Below the pieces are notes generated by a model that did not search any database, was not told the origin of the DNA, and was given only the letters and a program-made list of their open reading frames with translations. Source: an uncultured Cryomorphaceae bacterium (GTDB lineage Bacteria; Bacteroidota; Bacteroidia; Flavobacteriales; Schleiferiaceae). From it: a stretch of DNA of 64,000 nucleotides. The stretch lies in the NCBI GenBank assembly GCA_937120475.1, contig CAKZJV010000007.1, positions 1,256,068-1,320,067 on the forward strand, given 5' to 3'. Position numbers and translations under genes: made by a program. Positions within the stretch are counted from its first letter, which is position 1; the number at the start of each line of letters is the position of its first letter. Positions 44,014 through 52,390 of this stretch are shown piece by piece.

Positions 44014-45093
44014 TTAGTGGTTTAGTACTCTTGAGAGTATCATACTAAACAGTTCAATATTTCCAGCAAAACCGAAAAAAGGATTACGGCCGGCATCTTT
44101 TTCCAGTTCAATTCCATTACTGTAAGGTGTAAATGCTAAAATGCGATTTAATCGAATGTTGGTATTCTTTTTAGTTCCCATAAAAATAATACGTTTGTTA
44201 GTCAAATAAAGGTGTCCGTTATCTATATGCCGCCACTCCTCGCTGGTTACTCTATGTGTGCTAATACTTCCCATGCGATAATAAACACCTTTCATAATCC
44301 TGATACGTGCGGTGGGACCTCCATAATTGATCCTTTTTGTAATGGTTCTCATTTCCAACCAGTTTACAGGGGTGGTAAAATAACAACTCTCGTTGCGCTG
44401 TAAATTGATACCGGTCTCCACCACCGGTAACTCGCCATTTTCGATAGCCCAATAAAGCTTGTAACGCTCCATCTTTTCCCGACTGGCTTTATCGATCTGC
44501 AACTGGACTCCAAGGTTTTTGGAAATTAGTTCCAGTTCTTTTTCTTCTTCTGGCGACAATCTTTCATCATCTATGGCATCATAAAACTTCTTCCTCACCA
44601 AAGCCCCTCGTACATTTTCAGAAATTTTAGAAACCTGATCTTTGCTGAGCTTCAACCGCATCTGTAAATTTTCCAGGCTTCTGGTTTCTTCTTCGGTTAA
44701 TTCTCCGTCTGCGACAGCTTCGGTAAAGGCGTTTCGATAAATGGGCTCTACCATCTGATCGTAAATTTCGGCCGCTTTTTCTTCGCTCAGCATTAAAACC
44801 ATTCTCAAATGATCCAGTTCTTCTATTTCGGCAGCATCCAGGTGTTTATTTTTCAGGCAATTGTGCAGATACACGGCATAAAACTCCTCCAAGTTTTGCG
44901 AGTAGGTTTTTAAAAGGTCAAGCTTGTATTTGGCCGCAATGGCGATCACATCGGTCTTCCGGATTTCACTTACGGGCCGGGTAGCAAGAAGATTATTGAT
45001 TTCAATAACAGCGTTTTCATCAGGCTGCTGCCTGAATAGTTTCTGAAGCACACTTCTTCTTCGAAGTGGTATTTCCTGGTACAGGTTTTCCAT
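44014..45093 (-). CDS. TerB/Tic110-like helical repeat protein with a PH-like C-terminal domain
   Basis: 359 residues, cytoplasmic by composition. Residues about 70-205 contain three helical repeats of roughly 57 residues with the core (D/E)xELxxxExxxLxxLxxxLxL, for example VADGELTEEETRSLENLQMR and DDERLSPEEEKELELISKNL. This resembles TerB or Tic110-type acidic repeats. Residues about 260-350 (NGHLYLTNKRIIFMGTKKNT) look like a small PH/GRAM-like beta domain found in bacterial proteins. No enzymatic motif. It is the last gene of a long minus-strand run that also has a TerB-like protein at 49043. Function unknown. Confidence 0.6.
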   Translation of the reverse strand: MENLYQEIPLRRRSVLQKLFRQQPDENAVIEINNLLATRPVSEIRKTDVIAIAAKYKLDLLKTYSQNLEEFYAVYLHNCLKNKHLDAAEIEELDHLRMVLMLSEEKAAEIYDQMVEPIYRNAFTEAVADGELTEEETRSLENLQMRLKLSKDQVSKISENVRGALVRKKFYDAIDDERLSPEEEKELELISKNLGVQLQIDKASREKMERYKLYWAIENGELPVVETGINLQRNESCYFTTPVNWLEMRTITKRINYGGPTARIRIMKGVYYRMGSISTHRVTSEEWRHIDNGHLYLTNKRIIFMGTKKNTNIRLNRILAFTPYSNGIELEKDAGRNPFFGFAGNIELFSMILSRVLNH

Positions 45094-45098
45094 AAGTT

Positions 45099-46016
45099 TT
45101 AGTATTTGCGATACTCTTCATAAACCGGATCATTCCAATTGCAAACTCCCCCATGATGCGAGCAAGCTCCACGGCCTTTGGCTGATGAAGTACTTCCGTC
45201 ACAACAACGGGTTACATAGTAGGCAATACGCCTTTTCAGGGGATTAATTTTTTCATGTAGCTTTTCGGCTTCAGCGTTACCTAGTTTTATGGCTTCTTTC
45301 AGATCATTGACGGCTTCCTGCCTGTTGCCCGACTTTTCATAGCAACGTGCCCTTTCATAAAGGTGACTTGAAACCTCCGCACCGGATTCTATGAGATCCG
45401 TATAATCATTAATGGCTTCTCCATACTTTCCTGCTTTAAAATAGGAGTTCGCCCTTTGGCTTAAAATGTATGATTTTCCGGTGTCGGTATAGAGTAAGGC
45501 TTTATTAAAGAAGTGGACTGCGGTACTAAAATGACTACTTTTCATGTCGGCCCTGGCCAATGACATATATTTGTTAAGACTATCCTTACGGGCCTGCGCC
45601 TCTTTTTCTGCCGCTATCTCTGCTTGTTCTTTTTCATAGGCCTCCCGGGCCTCTTGCTTTTTCAATTCTGCATTGGCCAACTGTTCCTCTTTATCATAAC
45701 CGTTGGACATGATCGAAATAGTGCCGAGAAGGACCAAGCAAAACACGGTTTTGATGAGCCAGGTAAAACTAAACCTGAGTCTCTTTTCCAAGGCATTGTG
45801 TACACCTGGCAGTAGCACCAGCCCAAGGATCAAAAAGAAAAAGCCCTCCCAAAACCTGCTGAAAATATGTGCCAGCGCAGCCATTAAAAAACACACCGCA
45901 CCTAAGTAAGAGCAGAACATCCACCACCCTGGCCGTTTTACCAGAGTACTATAATCAAGGCCTGAGAATTTGTCAACTTTGGAATGATCGGGAATTAAAC
46001 CGGGGACGTATTTCAT
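45099..46016 (-). CDS. Membrane-anchored TPR protein with a DUF3761-like Cys motif
   Basis: About 305 residues. Three hydrophobic segments at about 35-55, 57-75 and 90-107 anchor the N-terminus; an Ala/Glu/Lys-rich coiled coil follows (about 118-150), then three TPR-like repeats (FSTAVHFFNKALLYTDTG; KYGEAINDYTDLIESGAEVS; NRQEAVNDLKEAIKLGNAEA). The C-terminus has CCDGSTSSAKGRGACSHHGG and then VCNWNDP, a motif shared with the small proteins at 51509 and 51759. The frame can start at 46091, but ATG 46016 avoids a 65-base overlap with the channel gene. Function unknown; the tail may be a small Cys-stabilised domain. Confidence 0.65.
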   Translation of the reverse strand: MKYVPGLIPDHSKVDKFSGLDYSTLVKRPGWWMFCSYLGAVCFLMAALAHIFSRFWEGFFFLILGLVLLPGVHNALEKRLRFSFTWLIKTVFCLVLLGTISIMSNGYDKEEQLANAELKKQEAREAYEKEQAEIAAEKEAQARKDSLNKYMSLARADMKSSHFSTAVHFFNKALLYTDTGKSYILSQRANSYFKAGKYGEAINDYTDLIESGAEVSSHLYERARCYEKSGNRQEAVNDLKEAIKLGNAEAEKLHEKINPLKRRIAYYVTRCCDGSTSSAKGRGACSHHGGVCNWNDPVYEEYRKY

Positions 46017-46026
46017 GCTGTATTTT

Positions 46027-46827
46027 TTAAGGAATGGATTCTCCGCAATGAGAGCAAAAATTAGGATGGAGTTTGCTTTCAGCAGTATCAAAAGTTTCTG
46101 AAAAACCGGAGGCTAGAATACCTGCCGGTAAAGCAAATAGCCCGATACCCAATATAGAAATCACTCCCCCCAGTAACTTACCTAAGGGAGTAATGGGATA
46201 CACATCACCATAGCCTACAGTAGTGAGCGTGGCTACTCCCCACCACATGGTTTCTGGTATGCTGGAGAATGTGTCGGGCTGTGCATCGTTCTCGATGTAA
46301 AACATAAGATTGGAGATGAGAAAAAGCAAAAAGAGTGTGAAGACAATGCTGATGACCAATTGATCTTTTTTTTCGCGGATCACCCTGGCAATAGTGCTTA
46401 AGGCACTTACATAGCGAACAATCTTAAACAAGCGGAATATCCTGAAAAGCCTTAAAATACGCAGGTATCGCAAGTCGATTGTAAACAAGGAAATGTAAAA
46501 GGGAAGTATGGACAAGAGGTCAATAAGTGCTAAGGGAGTGAGCATGAATTTTACCCGGCCACTGAGTGGATCTGAAAAGCGGTGGTTTTCCACACAGGCC
46601 CAAACCCTCAATACGTATTCAATTGTAAACAGACCTATGGAAAATAATTCAAAGGCCTCGAAAATGTAATGATACCGTGCATTAATGTCCTTTACCGATT
46701 GCAGAGCAATAGCCAGGGCATTAAGCGCAATTACCGTGGTTAAAAAAATATCGAAGTACCAGGAAGCTCCTTTTCTTTTAGCCGCAACTTCGAGGGTATT
46801 ATAAACGTACGTTCTTAAGGTTTTCAT
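46027..46827 (-). CDS. Voltage-gated potassium channel, six-TM
   Basis: 266 residues, the length of bacterial Kv channels. S1-S3 occupy about residues 25-115; S4 is RYLRILRLFRIFRLFKIVRY with Arg or Lys at every third position; the selectivity filter is TLTTVGYGDVYPIT near 193, followed by S6 (LLGGVISILGIGLFALPAGI) with a hinge Gly and the PAG element. The C-terminus ends in NFCSHCGESIP, a half zinc-ribbon. It conducts K+ across the inner membrane in a voltage-dependent way. The gene lies between the TPR protein and a VWA-like lipoprotein. Confidence 0.93.
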   Translation of the reverse strand: MKTLRTYVYNTLEVAAKRKGASWYFDIFLTTVIALNALAIALQSVKDINARYHYIFEAFELFSIGLFTIEYVLRVWACVENHRFSDPLSGRVKFMLTPLALIDLLSILPFYISLFTIDLRYLRILRLFRIFRLFKIVRYVSALSTIARVIREKKDQLVISIVFTLFLLFLISNLMFYIENDAQPDTFSSIPETMWWGVATLTTVGYGDVYPITPLGKLLGGVISILGIGLFALPAGILASGFSETFDTAESKLHPNFCSHCGESIP

Positions 46828-46854
46828 GGGAAAATGAAAGGGTTATTACACCTG

Positions 46855-47775
46855 TCATGATGAGGGGCTCAGGATGAAATCCTGAATAGGTTCATCAAGA
46901 TTCACCGGAAGGTCAGCCCGTTTGATCAGAATATCCTCTTTAGCAACCCCCATTTCCATCAACCATTTTTGCCACCAAGCCCTTAATACATCCTCTTCAA
47001 AGGGGTTATCCACACCTGGGTTCATGCCTAATACCAAAACCTTTAAACCTTCCAGCTTTACCGGTGCCGTATAAAAACCCAGGTCTTTCTCCTGCATTTC
47101 GGATTGCCAGGCCGGAGTGTTGAGTTTTAGCTTCTTAAAACTGCCTTTATTGATTTTAGTGGTACGGCCATTCTCACGGATTACAGAATTAGGATGATAC
47201 ATATACCCATCGGTAAGAATTACTAAAACGTTATGCGCTTCTTCCTTAATGCAGTAGCTTTTCACGCTGCTTTTGAAAAAACGCCAGGTATCTGAGCCTA
47301 CATAAACGTTATCTTCAATAGCCTGCCGGTAAAGTTCATGGGTGTTTTCCACATAATTAGCCGGAAGGTTGATCAGTACTTCTTTAGAAGCGTTATTACG
47401 GTCCAACTCTATTTTCAGTGCTTCCAGGTTCTTTACGATTCCCGGGCTTTGTGGTAACGGATCAATAAAGGTTTGGATACGATCATTGATGGTGATAACC
47501 TTTTTTCCTGAAACATGCCGGCTAAATGCGCCTACCACAGAAGCTATGTATCCCGTATCGCGCTGGTAATACTCCATAGTTGAATTCGGATATTTCAACG
47601 GATCAATCCGATCGGAGAGATCGATCAGGATGCTAATATTGAGGTTCGTGCGTGAATCCAGTTTGGAAGCCTTGGCGGTACCGGACTGTGTTGAACGCTT
47701 ATCCGTGGCTTCGGTTCCAGGATCTGATTGACAAGCCCCTAAAAGGACAGCCAGTACTATGACTTTCTTAATCAT
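46855..47775 (-). CDS. Lipoprotein with a VWA-like domain
   Basis: About 306 residues. The signal sequence MIKKVIVLAVLLGACQSDPG ends in a lipobox with Cys near residue 15. The mature part opens with NISILIDLSDRIDP, which has the hydrophobic-strand-then-DxSD shape of a von Willebrand factor A metal site, and VLVILTDGYMYHPNSV near residue 185 matches the fourth VWA strand (TDG). No MIDAS motif beyond this can be confirmed. I start at ATG 47775; the longer frame would add 13 codons lacking signal character. Overlaps the four-TM gene upstream by 8 bases, so the two are likely coupled. Function unknown. Confidence 0.6.
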   Translation of the reverse strand: MIKKVIVLAVLLGACQSDPGTEATDKRSTQSGTAKASKLDSRTNLNISILIDLSDRIDPLKYPNSTMEYYQRDTGYIASVVGAFSRHVSGKKVITINDRIQTFIDPLPQSPGIVKNLEALKIELDRNNASKEVLINLPANYVENTHELYRQAIEDNVYVGSDTWRFFKSSVKSYCIKEEAHNVLVILTDGYMYHPNSVIRENGRTTKINKGSFKKLKLNTPAWQSEMQEKDLGFYTAPVKLEGLKVLVLGMNPGVDNPFEEDVLRAWWQKWLMEMGVAKEDILIKRADLPVNLDEPIQDFILSPSS

Positions 47776-49036
47776 CGGTATCAGGATTGGTGTAAAACAA
47801 TATACTTTCTGCATTACCTACACCCAGGCCGTATTTACTCAGGTGAGCTTTTTCTACCTCCTGGCAGGCATGGATCAATTGATCTTTTTCATTAGCCGGA
47901 AGAGCTATTTCCTTTAAAATCGCTTTGATCCATCCCTTGGCATAGCGGGTATGCAACACCAGGTATTTTTGTTTAGGGAAAATGAAACCGTCAATTTTAG
48001 CCTGCAACTCCCTTGCCTTGCCTCTTAAGCCGGTAATCTCTTCCGTTACAGCATCCGTGGAAACCTTTATTTCCTCCAACCTTTTAATGCGGTGGCTTTT
48101 ATCCTCCTTCAGCTTTTTCACGTATTGCTGTACCCGGTCCAGGTTGTCATATTCTTTCATGATAAAATCGAATACCAACCCCCAGATGATGTACACCACA
48201 AAACCGGCAAAAATTATCCCCCAAAAGGCCACACTCTGAAAAGCGTACTCGATATTGAAGTCAGGGGAATTAAGTGTCCGGTTAAAGTCATATACTTTCA
48301 TTTCGATCTGGTAGGCCAGTATAGCATCAAATAAGAAGGTAATGAGGAACAAACCGATGATCTTAAGAGTGGCTTTATTCTTTTGGAACATATGGATCAG
48401 ATAACCGAGCCCCATGAAAGCAAAGGGAATGGTGCACACAAAAATGAGTTCCATCACGCCTTCGTTCAAGGCTTTGGAGTAGGTTTGAGCATCAAAAATG
48501 GCGGCCGTAAGTTCGTCAGTACTAAATTCTTTAAAAAAGGCCGAGTATGACGCTGACATATAAAATACGATCAGGTAGGCCGTTATAGGAAGCAAAACAA
48601 AAAGGCCGATATAGAACTGAGCTTTAGGCCGCTTATCTGCCTTCACCCCGTATTTTCCCGGGTTTACTTTAACCTCAGCTATATCATTATCAAGGCCCTG
48701 TATTTCCTGGTTCAGCTTTGCTGTTTCCTCCTTCTTAAGCTCCAGAAAGGTTTCTTTCCGTTCTATTTCCGTGAGAAGGCCGTTTTGCTCTTCTACCATG
48801 GGCTGCTTGAGCAAATGTTGTTCCCGGTCGGCCTCACGGCACTTTTCTTTGTACGATTCGTAAAGATCGGCCAGTCCGGCCGCAAAACTTGAAGGATGAC
48901 CCATGGAGTCTTTGGAGTCACCAAAGCCCCTTTGAAAATAGGTAACTTTAATGGTCTGGGTATCTTCCTGATCAGCTCCTGTTTCAGATTTGCCCCGGGT
49001 AGGTTTCATCCTGATCAGGTCTTTAAGTGAGGTCAT
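47768..49036 (-). CDS. Four-TM membrane protein with flanking coiled coils
   Basis: 422 residues. Residues about 60-125 form a coiled coil (EEQNGLLTEIERKETFLELK), then four membrane segments near 141-160, 196-215, 222-243 and 268-292, then a second coiled coil (about 300-350, VTEEITGLRGKARELQAKID). N- and C-terminal parts should both face the cytoplasm. No known family recognised. It is coupled to the VWA-like lipoprotein downstream (8-base overlap) and follows a TerB-like gene by 6 bases, which suggests a membrane complex of these products; this is inference. Confidence 0.6.
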   Translation of the reverse strand: MTSLKDLIRMKPTRGKSETGADQEDTQTIKVTYFQRGFGDSKDSMGHPSSFAAGLADLYESYKEKCREADREQHLLKQPMVEEQNGLLTEIERKETFLELKKEETAKLNQEIQGLDNDIAEVKVNPGKYGVKADKRPKAQFYIGLFVLLPITAYLIVFYMSASYSAFFKEFSTDELTAAIFDAQTYSKALNEGVMELIFVCTIPFAFMGLGYLIHMFQKNKATLKIIGLFLITFLFDAILAYQIEMKVYDFNRTLNSPDFNIEYAFQSVAFWGIIFAGFVVYIIWGLVFDFIMKEYDNLDRVQQYVKKLKEDKSHRIKRLEEIKVSTDAVTEEITGLRGKARELQAKIDGFIFPKQKYLVLHTRYAKGWIKAILKEIALPANEKDQLIHACQEVEKAHLSKYGLGVGNAESILFYTNPDTDD

Positions 49037-49042
49037 AAGGGT

Positions 49043-49435
49043 TTATTTAAGTTCGAGTAAAAGAGCTTCCTTACTAATGCCGTCCTTTACTTTTTGAATA
49101 AAGTAATCGGCCAATGGAACCACGGTATCATCTTCAAACTGGAATTTTCGGATGTATTTGATCAGGGTTTCCCTTTCATCGGGTGTCACCTCCCCATCGG
49201 CCCATATCATCCGGGTAAGATCGTAGAGGTACTCCACACGGGTCTCCACGGTTTCTGGTATTCCAATATTATCCGTAGGTGATAAAAAAACCTGATCCAG
49301 TTCGGATTGGGAAATACCACGCTCCCGTGCAAATTCATACAACATTTTCCACTCCGCTTTGGAAAAATTGCCATCGGTCATAGCCATTTGATATAAGCGC
49401 AGAAAATGGCCTTTTACTTCTGAGGTGATGTTCAT
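49043..49435 (-). CDS. TerB-like helical protein
   Basis: 130 residues, all helical by composition. Two repeats have the TerB pattern of a hydrophobic helix followed by an acidic DG segment: LYQMAMTDGNFSKAEWKMLY near residue 14 and RMIWADGEVTPDERETLIKY near 72. TerB-like domains occur in tellurite-resistance, stress and membrane-associated signalling proteins; the metal-binding pattern is only partly present. No signal peptide. Six bases before the four-TM protein gene. Confidence 0.72.
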   Translation of the reverse strand: MNITSEVKGHFLRLYQMAMTDGNFSKAEWKMLYEFARERGISQSELDQVFLSPTDNIGIPETVETRVEYLYDLTRMIWADGEVTPDERETLIKYIRKFQFEDDTVVPLADYFIQKVKDGISKEALLLELK

Positions 49436-49454
49436 GGTTTGGATTTAATGGATT

Positions 49455-50648
49455 TTAATCAACAATTGCTCTTATCTTTCTGCTGTTTACTACCATTCTA
49501 CTTTTATGCAGAGTAGTGTAAACCGGTTTAACTCTTTGCTGTGTTTCAGCTACATAACGAAAAGTCCGGGTGCGCCTCCATACGTAACAGTTTATGTAAA
49601 CGGTGACGGCATTACGTTCATTAGAGTTTGAAAGCCCCAGGTAAACAGAACCCTCCAGTGGATAATCTCTTCTAATCCCAGGAGATGAAACCAGATTATC
49701 TTCACGATAAACCCGATACTGACCATCATTCTTAAAGGAGTTTGCGCTTTCGAAATCTGGAATTAAGGCGCAGTAAATACTCTGATCTGAATGGTCATGG
49801 GTTAATGAACCTACCGCTTCAAATGCAACTTTCATTTGTGGGCCATATACAGCTGAAGAAAAATTTCCGGCCGCACTCATAAGATCTCTGTTTCTCTGCT
49901 GTACTTTTAATTTCATTTTCTGATCCACCGAAACCGAATAGTCCCATTCAACATTTTCTATAATCCTCAAGTCGGACGAAAACGTGGCCGGGAGATCAAT
50001 ACGCACAACTTCCTCATTATACCTTCCGTAGTGCTCACCGGTTATAGTCCAGTTATACTCTTTGGAGTGAACCTCAACAGCGTGATTATCCAGTAAGGTT
50101 AGGAGTTCTAATTCATCGCCAACTTTTTCTTTTTTCCGTACCTGAACATAAGTTGTATCGTACCGGATGAGGCTATCCTCCGTGTAAGGAACAAAGGAAG
50201 TATCATACTTAGTTTTCCACTGCCAATCGGTATTAAAGTGTACTAAATCTTCAGATACTGGAATTCGTTGAATATGAATACGGCATATGCGCTTACCCAA
50301 TGCCGAATTGGTAAAGCGAAAACAGTATATGCCGGTTTTATAAATCTTGATCTTTTTTTGGTCCACTTTGGCAGATCTGTAATCCATGAACTTGGAACTG
50401 CCAGGCAATTCAATAATCTCTATCTCCTTTACTTTCTTTCCCCTTTCCTCCTCAAAAGAAAAAAGAATTTCATCTCCTTCCGCGAAGCCATAGTAGAATT
50501 CCTCAATAGATAATCCTCCTAATTTAATGGTGAGGTTTGCAACTTCCACGGGGGGCAATTGCTGCCCATTATATACTGCCGGATTTAGCATCAAAGACAG
50601 CGTACTAAGAAGTAATAGCTTCGAATGAAAATCAACTGATAGGGTCAT
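49455..50648 (-). CDS. Secreted hypothetical protein, beta-rich
   Basis: 397 residues with an N-terminal signal-like segment (HSKLLLLSTLSLMLNPAVYN). The rest is beta-rich with many aromatic residues and no motif I can name; ILFSFEEERGKKVKEIEIIE near residue 65 and IYKTGIYCFRFTNSALGKRI near 105 resemble a jelly-roll or emp24/GOLD-like domain, as in proteins that have a YxFxFxN strand. A Gly-Asp enzymatic motif is absent. It is in line with the TerB-like gene (19 bases) and the PH-like membrane protein (17 bases). Periplasmic or surface; function unknown. Confidence 0.6.
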   Translation of the reverse strand: MTLSVDFHSKLLLLSTLSLMLNPAVYNGQQLPPVEVANLTIKLGGLSIEEFYYGFAEGDEILFSFEEERGKKVKEIEIIELPGSSKFMDYRSAKVDQKKIKIYKTGIYCFRFTNSALGKRICRIHIQRIPVSEDLVHFNTDWQWKTKYDTSFVPYTEDSLIRYDTTYVQVRKKEKVGDELELLTLLDNHAVEVHSKEYNWTITGEHYGRYNEEVVRIDLPATFSSDLRIIENVEWDYSVSVDQKMKLKVQQRNRDLMSAAGNFSSAVYGPQMKVAFEAVGSLTHDHSDQSIYCALIPDFESANSFKNDGQYRVYREDNLVSSPGIRRDYPLEGSVYLGLSNSNERNAVTVYINCYVWRRTRTFRYVAETQQRVKPVYTTLHKSRMVVNSRKIRAIVD

Positions 50649-50665
50649 ATGGAAGAAATAAAGTT

Positions 50666-51109
50666 TTAGCGTACATTATCTTGCTGCTTAAGCATAGCAC
50701 TCTCCACCTGATTTATAAAGTCAACTACTTCTTTATAGGACAAATCCTGGGTACGGAATTGTAGTTTATTCGCTCCGTCAGATCGAATACTGATCAGATG
50801 CTTTCTGCTTTTGTAGTACCCGATAAAAAAGAGGAGTGCCAGCACTATTAATGGTATAAAGAGTTCCATTTCCTCTTGCACTATACCATAAATGCTCACC
50901 AAGCCTGTGATGGCTCCCATTATCCAGAGCAGCGGTATGCTTTTACTATCCACCTCAATAGAACTTATTTTTCTCAGGAGCATTGAAATGATATAGGATT
51001 GCCCGGAATAACTCCGTTCCAAACGTATGCGGTGCGTAGTTAAAGTAACCAAGCCTCCTTTAGAAATAGTAATAAGCTCTTCTCCTTCTATAAATGCTTC
51101 CTGATTCAT
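50666..51109 (-). CDS. Two-TM protein with split PH-like domain
   Basis: 147 residues. The N-terminal strands (ELITISKGGLVTLTTHRIRL) and C-terminal part (LISIRSDGANKLQFRTQDLS, then a helix to residue 140) read like a bacterial PH-like domain interrupted by a hairpin of two membrane segments (about residues 60-80 and 84-100). The TTHRIRL element parallels the LTNKRIIF of the protein at 44014. No enzyme motif. It probably peripherally scaffolds something at the membrane. Function unknown. Confidence 0.6.
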   Translation of the reverse strand: MNQEAFIEGEELITISKGGLVTLTTHRIRLERSYSGQSYIISMLLRKISSIEVDSKSIPLLWIMGAITGLVSIYGIVQEEMELFIPLIVLALLFFIGYYKSRKHLISIRSDGANKLQFRTQDLSYKEVVDFINQVESAMLKQQDNVR

Positions 51110-51140
51110 GAAATACTTTTAAATTTTGAGCAATGTTGAT

Positions 51141-51165
51141 GGGAAAGAGCCGTAAACTCTTTCCC
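51141..51165. terminator. Stem-loop without clear T run
   Basis: GGGAAAGAG and CTCTTTCCC, a perfect 9-base stem around a 7-base loop, just after the small gene at 51175-51342 and before the PH-like gene. Without a T run on the minus strand it is more likely an mRNA-stabilising or partial termination hairpin. Confidence 0.5.
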
Positions 51166-51174
51166 ATTTACTTA

Positions 51175-51342
51175 CTATGCATACTGGATTAACTTCCAGG
51201 TAACTGCCTTACCATCATAAGGGGGCATTTTATTCCCCTTTGAAATGGGAGCGGTGGTTGATGGTTTTCCAACTACTTCCCACACCCCACTTTCCGGGCA
51301 GTTTTCTCCAGTCTTAGCTGTGGTTCCTAATGGTTTTCGCAT
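51175..51342 (-). CDS. Small conserved-looking protein (55 residues)
   Basis: 55 residues from ATG 51342 to TAG: MRKPLGTTAKTGENCPESGV, then WEVVGKPSTTAPISKGNKMP and PYDGKAVTWKLIQYA. The TGENCPESGVWEVVG core with ISKGNKMPP resembles a family of very small cytoplasmic proteins, YjzC-like, built as G-x-x-C-P-x-S-G-x-W followed by a KGxxxPP segment. The function of that group is not known to me. It has good coding character, no signal peptide, and is followed by a stem-loop. About 165 bases without a gene separate it from the small lipoprotein gene upstream. Confidence 0.65.
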   Translation of the reverse strand: MRKPLGTTAKTGENCPESGVWEVVGKPSTTAPISKGNKMPPYDGKAVTWKLIQYA

Positions 51343-51508
51343 TTCATAAAGTTTTAATTATTAATATTTCCTAAAAGATGATATGATTAATCACCAATAG
51401 CGGGTTTTCAAGCACTAATTAAATTAGGAGGGAAAACTTTTTCTCAGACTTATTTCCGAATGAATCAAATCTTCTTCCCAATGAACCAGGATTGACTTAA
51501 AATCTTGA

Positions 51509-51742
51509 TTATTTACATAGCCAAACCTCCACTCCTCCATGGCGGGAACAAGCTCCGGAACCGGTAGCCTTACTTTTTGAGCCATCCTTACAGCGTGCAC
51601 CGATGCGATTAGCCGAATTCTTTTGGCATTCATAAGCATTATCAAAATAAGGGTCAGATTCAGAGCTATTCTTTTCGCAGGACACAAAGGCAAATGCACT
51701 AAAAATGAGCAGGACCAGGCCTGACTTAAAATTTGATTTCAT
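51509..51742 (-). CDS. Small lipoprotein with DUF3761-like Cys motif
   Basis: 77 residues. The signal sequence KSGLVLLIFSAFAFVSCEKN carries a lipobox with Cys near residue 22. The last 35 residues contain SANRIGARCKDGSKSKATGS and GACSRHGGVEVWLCK, that is the pattern C-x-DGS-x-S-x-A-x-G-x-GACS-x-HGGV. The neighbouring protein at 51759 has the same plan, and the TPR protein at 45099 ends in it. The longer frame at 51424-51699 on the same strand is an overlapping shadow. A lipoprotein of unknown function, presumably a local duplicate. Confidence 0.72.
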   Translation of the reverse strand: MKSNFKSGLVLLIFSAFAFVSCEKNSSESDPYFDNAYECQKNSANRIGARCKDGSKSKATGSGACSRHGGVEVWLCK

Positions 51743-51758
51743 AATTTATCTGGATTGA

Positions 51759-51986
51759 TTATTTACACAGCCATAGCTTTACTCCACCGTGGTAGGAGCA
51801 GGCACCAGAGCCAACTGCTTTACTGTAAGTGCTATCATTACATAAGGCCCCAATGCGGTTTTCTGAATCTTTAAAACAAGGTTTGGCTCCCTCGAAATAA
51901 CGGTCAGCGGTTTTGGGTAGGTTTTGGGAGGTGGTGCAGGCTTGTAGTACTGCTATAAAAAGAAGTGGAAAGCAATAATTTCTCAT
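51759..51986 (-). CDS. Small lipoprotein with DUF3761-like Cys motif, paralogue
   Basis: 75 residues from ATG 51986 (an ATG three codons upstream is possible). MRNYCFPLLFIAVLQACTTS is a lipoprotein signal with Cys near residue 17. The C-terminal half reads SENRIGALCNDSTYSKAVGS and GACSYHGGVKLWLCK, closely parallel to the protein at 51509 (ENRIGALC against SANRIGARC, identical GSGACS, HGGV and WLCK). This shows a tandem duplication. Only DGS in the downstream copy is DST here. Gap to the next gene is 16 bases. Function unknown. Confidence 0.72.
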   Translation of the reverse strand: MRNYCFPLLFIAVLQACTTSQNLPKTADRYFEGAKPCFKDSENRIGALCNDSTYSKAVGSGACSYHGGVKLWLCK

Positions 51987-51998
51987 CGGTAACATGAT

Positions 51999-52367
51999 TT
52001 ATCGTGAGCCTAATGGAAAAGCATCTATACTATAGGTCGGTGATTTCGCTAGGAGTTTGACCTCATCAAAAATGAGCTCTACGGTACCTACATTATTGGA
52101 AGAAATAAAAATGGTCTTGCGTTTGGTCCATTTTTTTGAACCCTGAAAGACCGTAGCCTCAACTACAATGGTTCCAGCACCTCCCTTATTCATTATTTCA
52201 CCTTGAATTTTCATACTGTAGTTAAGGAACTTAGAAGATGAGCCATCAGCATGAGAGCTTACTATTACAGGGTTAGGAGGAACTACTTTCTCGTAAATAT
52301 CCTGGTAATTGGCAATGATTATTACCACACCTATAATCAGAATAAGGGGTAGTATAAACTTCTTCAT
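51999..52367 (-). CDS. Single-TM protein with a FxLYD-like beta domain
   Basis: 122 residues. MKKFILPLILIIGVVIIIAN is an uncleaved-looking signal anchor. The rest forms a beta sandwich: YSMKIQGEIMNKGGAGTIVV, then ATVFQGSKKWTKRKTIFISS, the arrangement of FxLYD-type domains (a G-x-V-x-N-x-G strand pair). Probably exposed in the periplasm. In line with the lipoprotein gene at 52391 and the small paralogous lipoproteins. Function unknown. Confidence 0.6.
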   Translation of the reverse strand: MKKFILPLILIIGVVIIIANYQDIYEKVVPPNPVIVSSHADGSSSKFLNYSMKIQGEIMNKGGAGTIVVEATVFQGSKKWTKRKTIFISSNNVGTVELIFDEVKLLAKSPTYSIDAFPLGSR

Positions 52368-52390
52368 AAATCAAACTAATTAGGTTAGAG

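Noticed and set aside
51424-51699. Minus-strand frame of 91 codons overlapping the small lipoprotein at 51509
   Set aside because: The 51509-51742 frame has a lipoprotein signal and the Cys motif shared with two other genes; this frame has neither.
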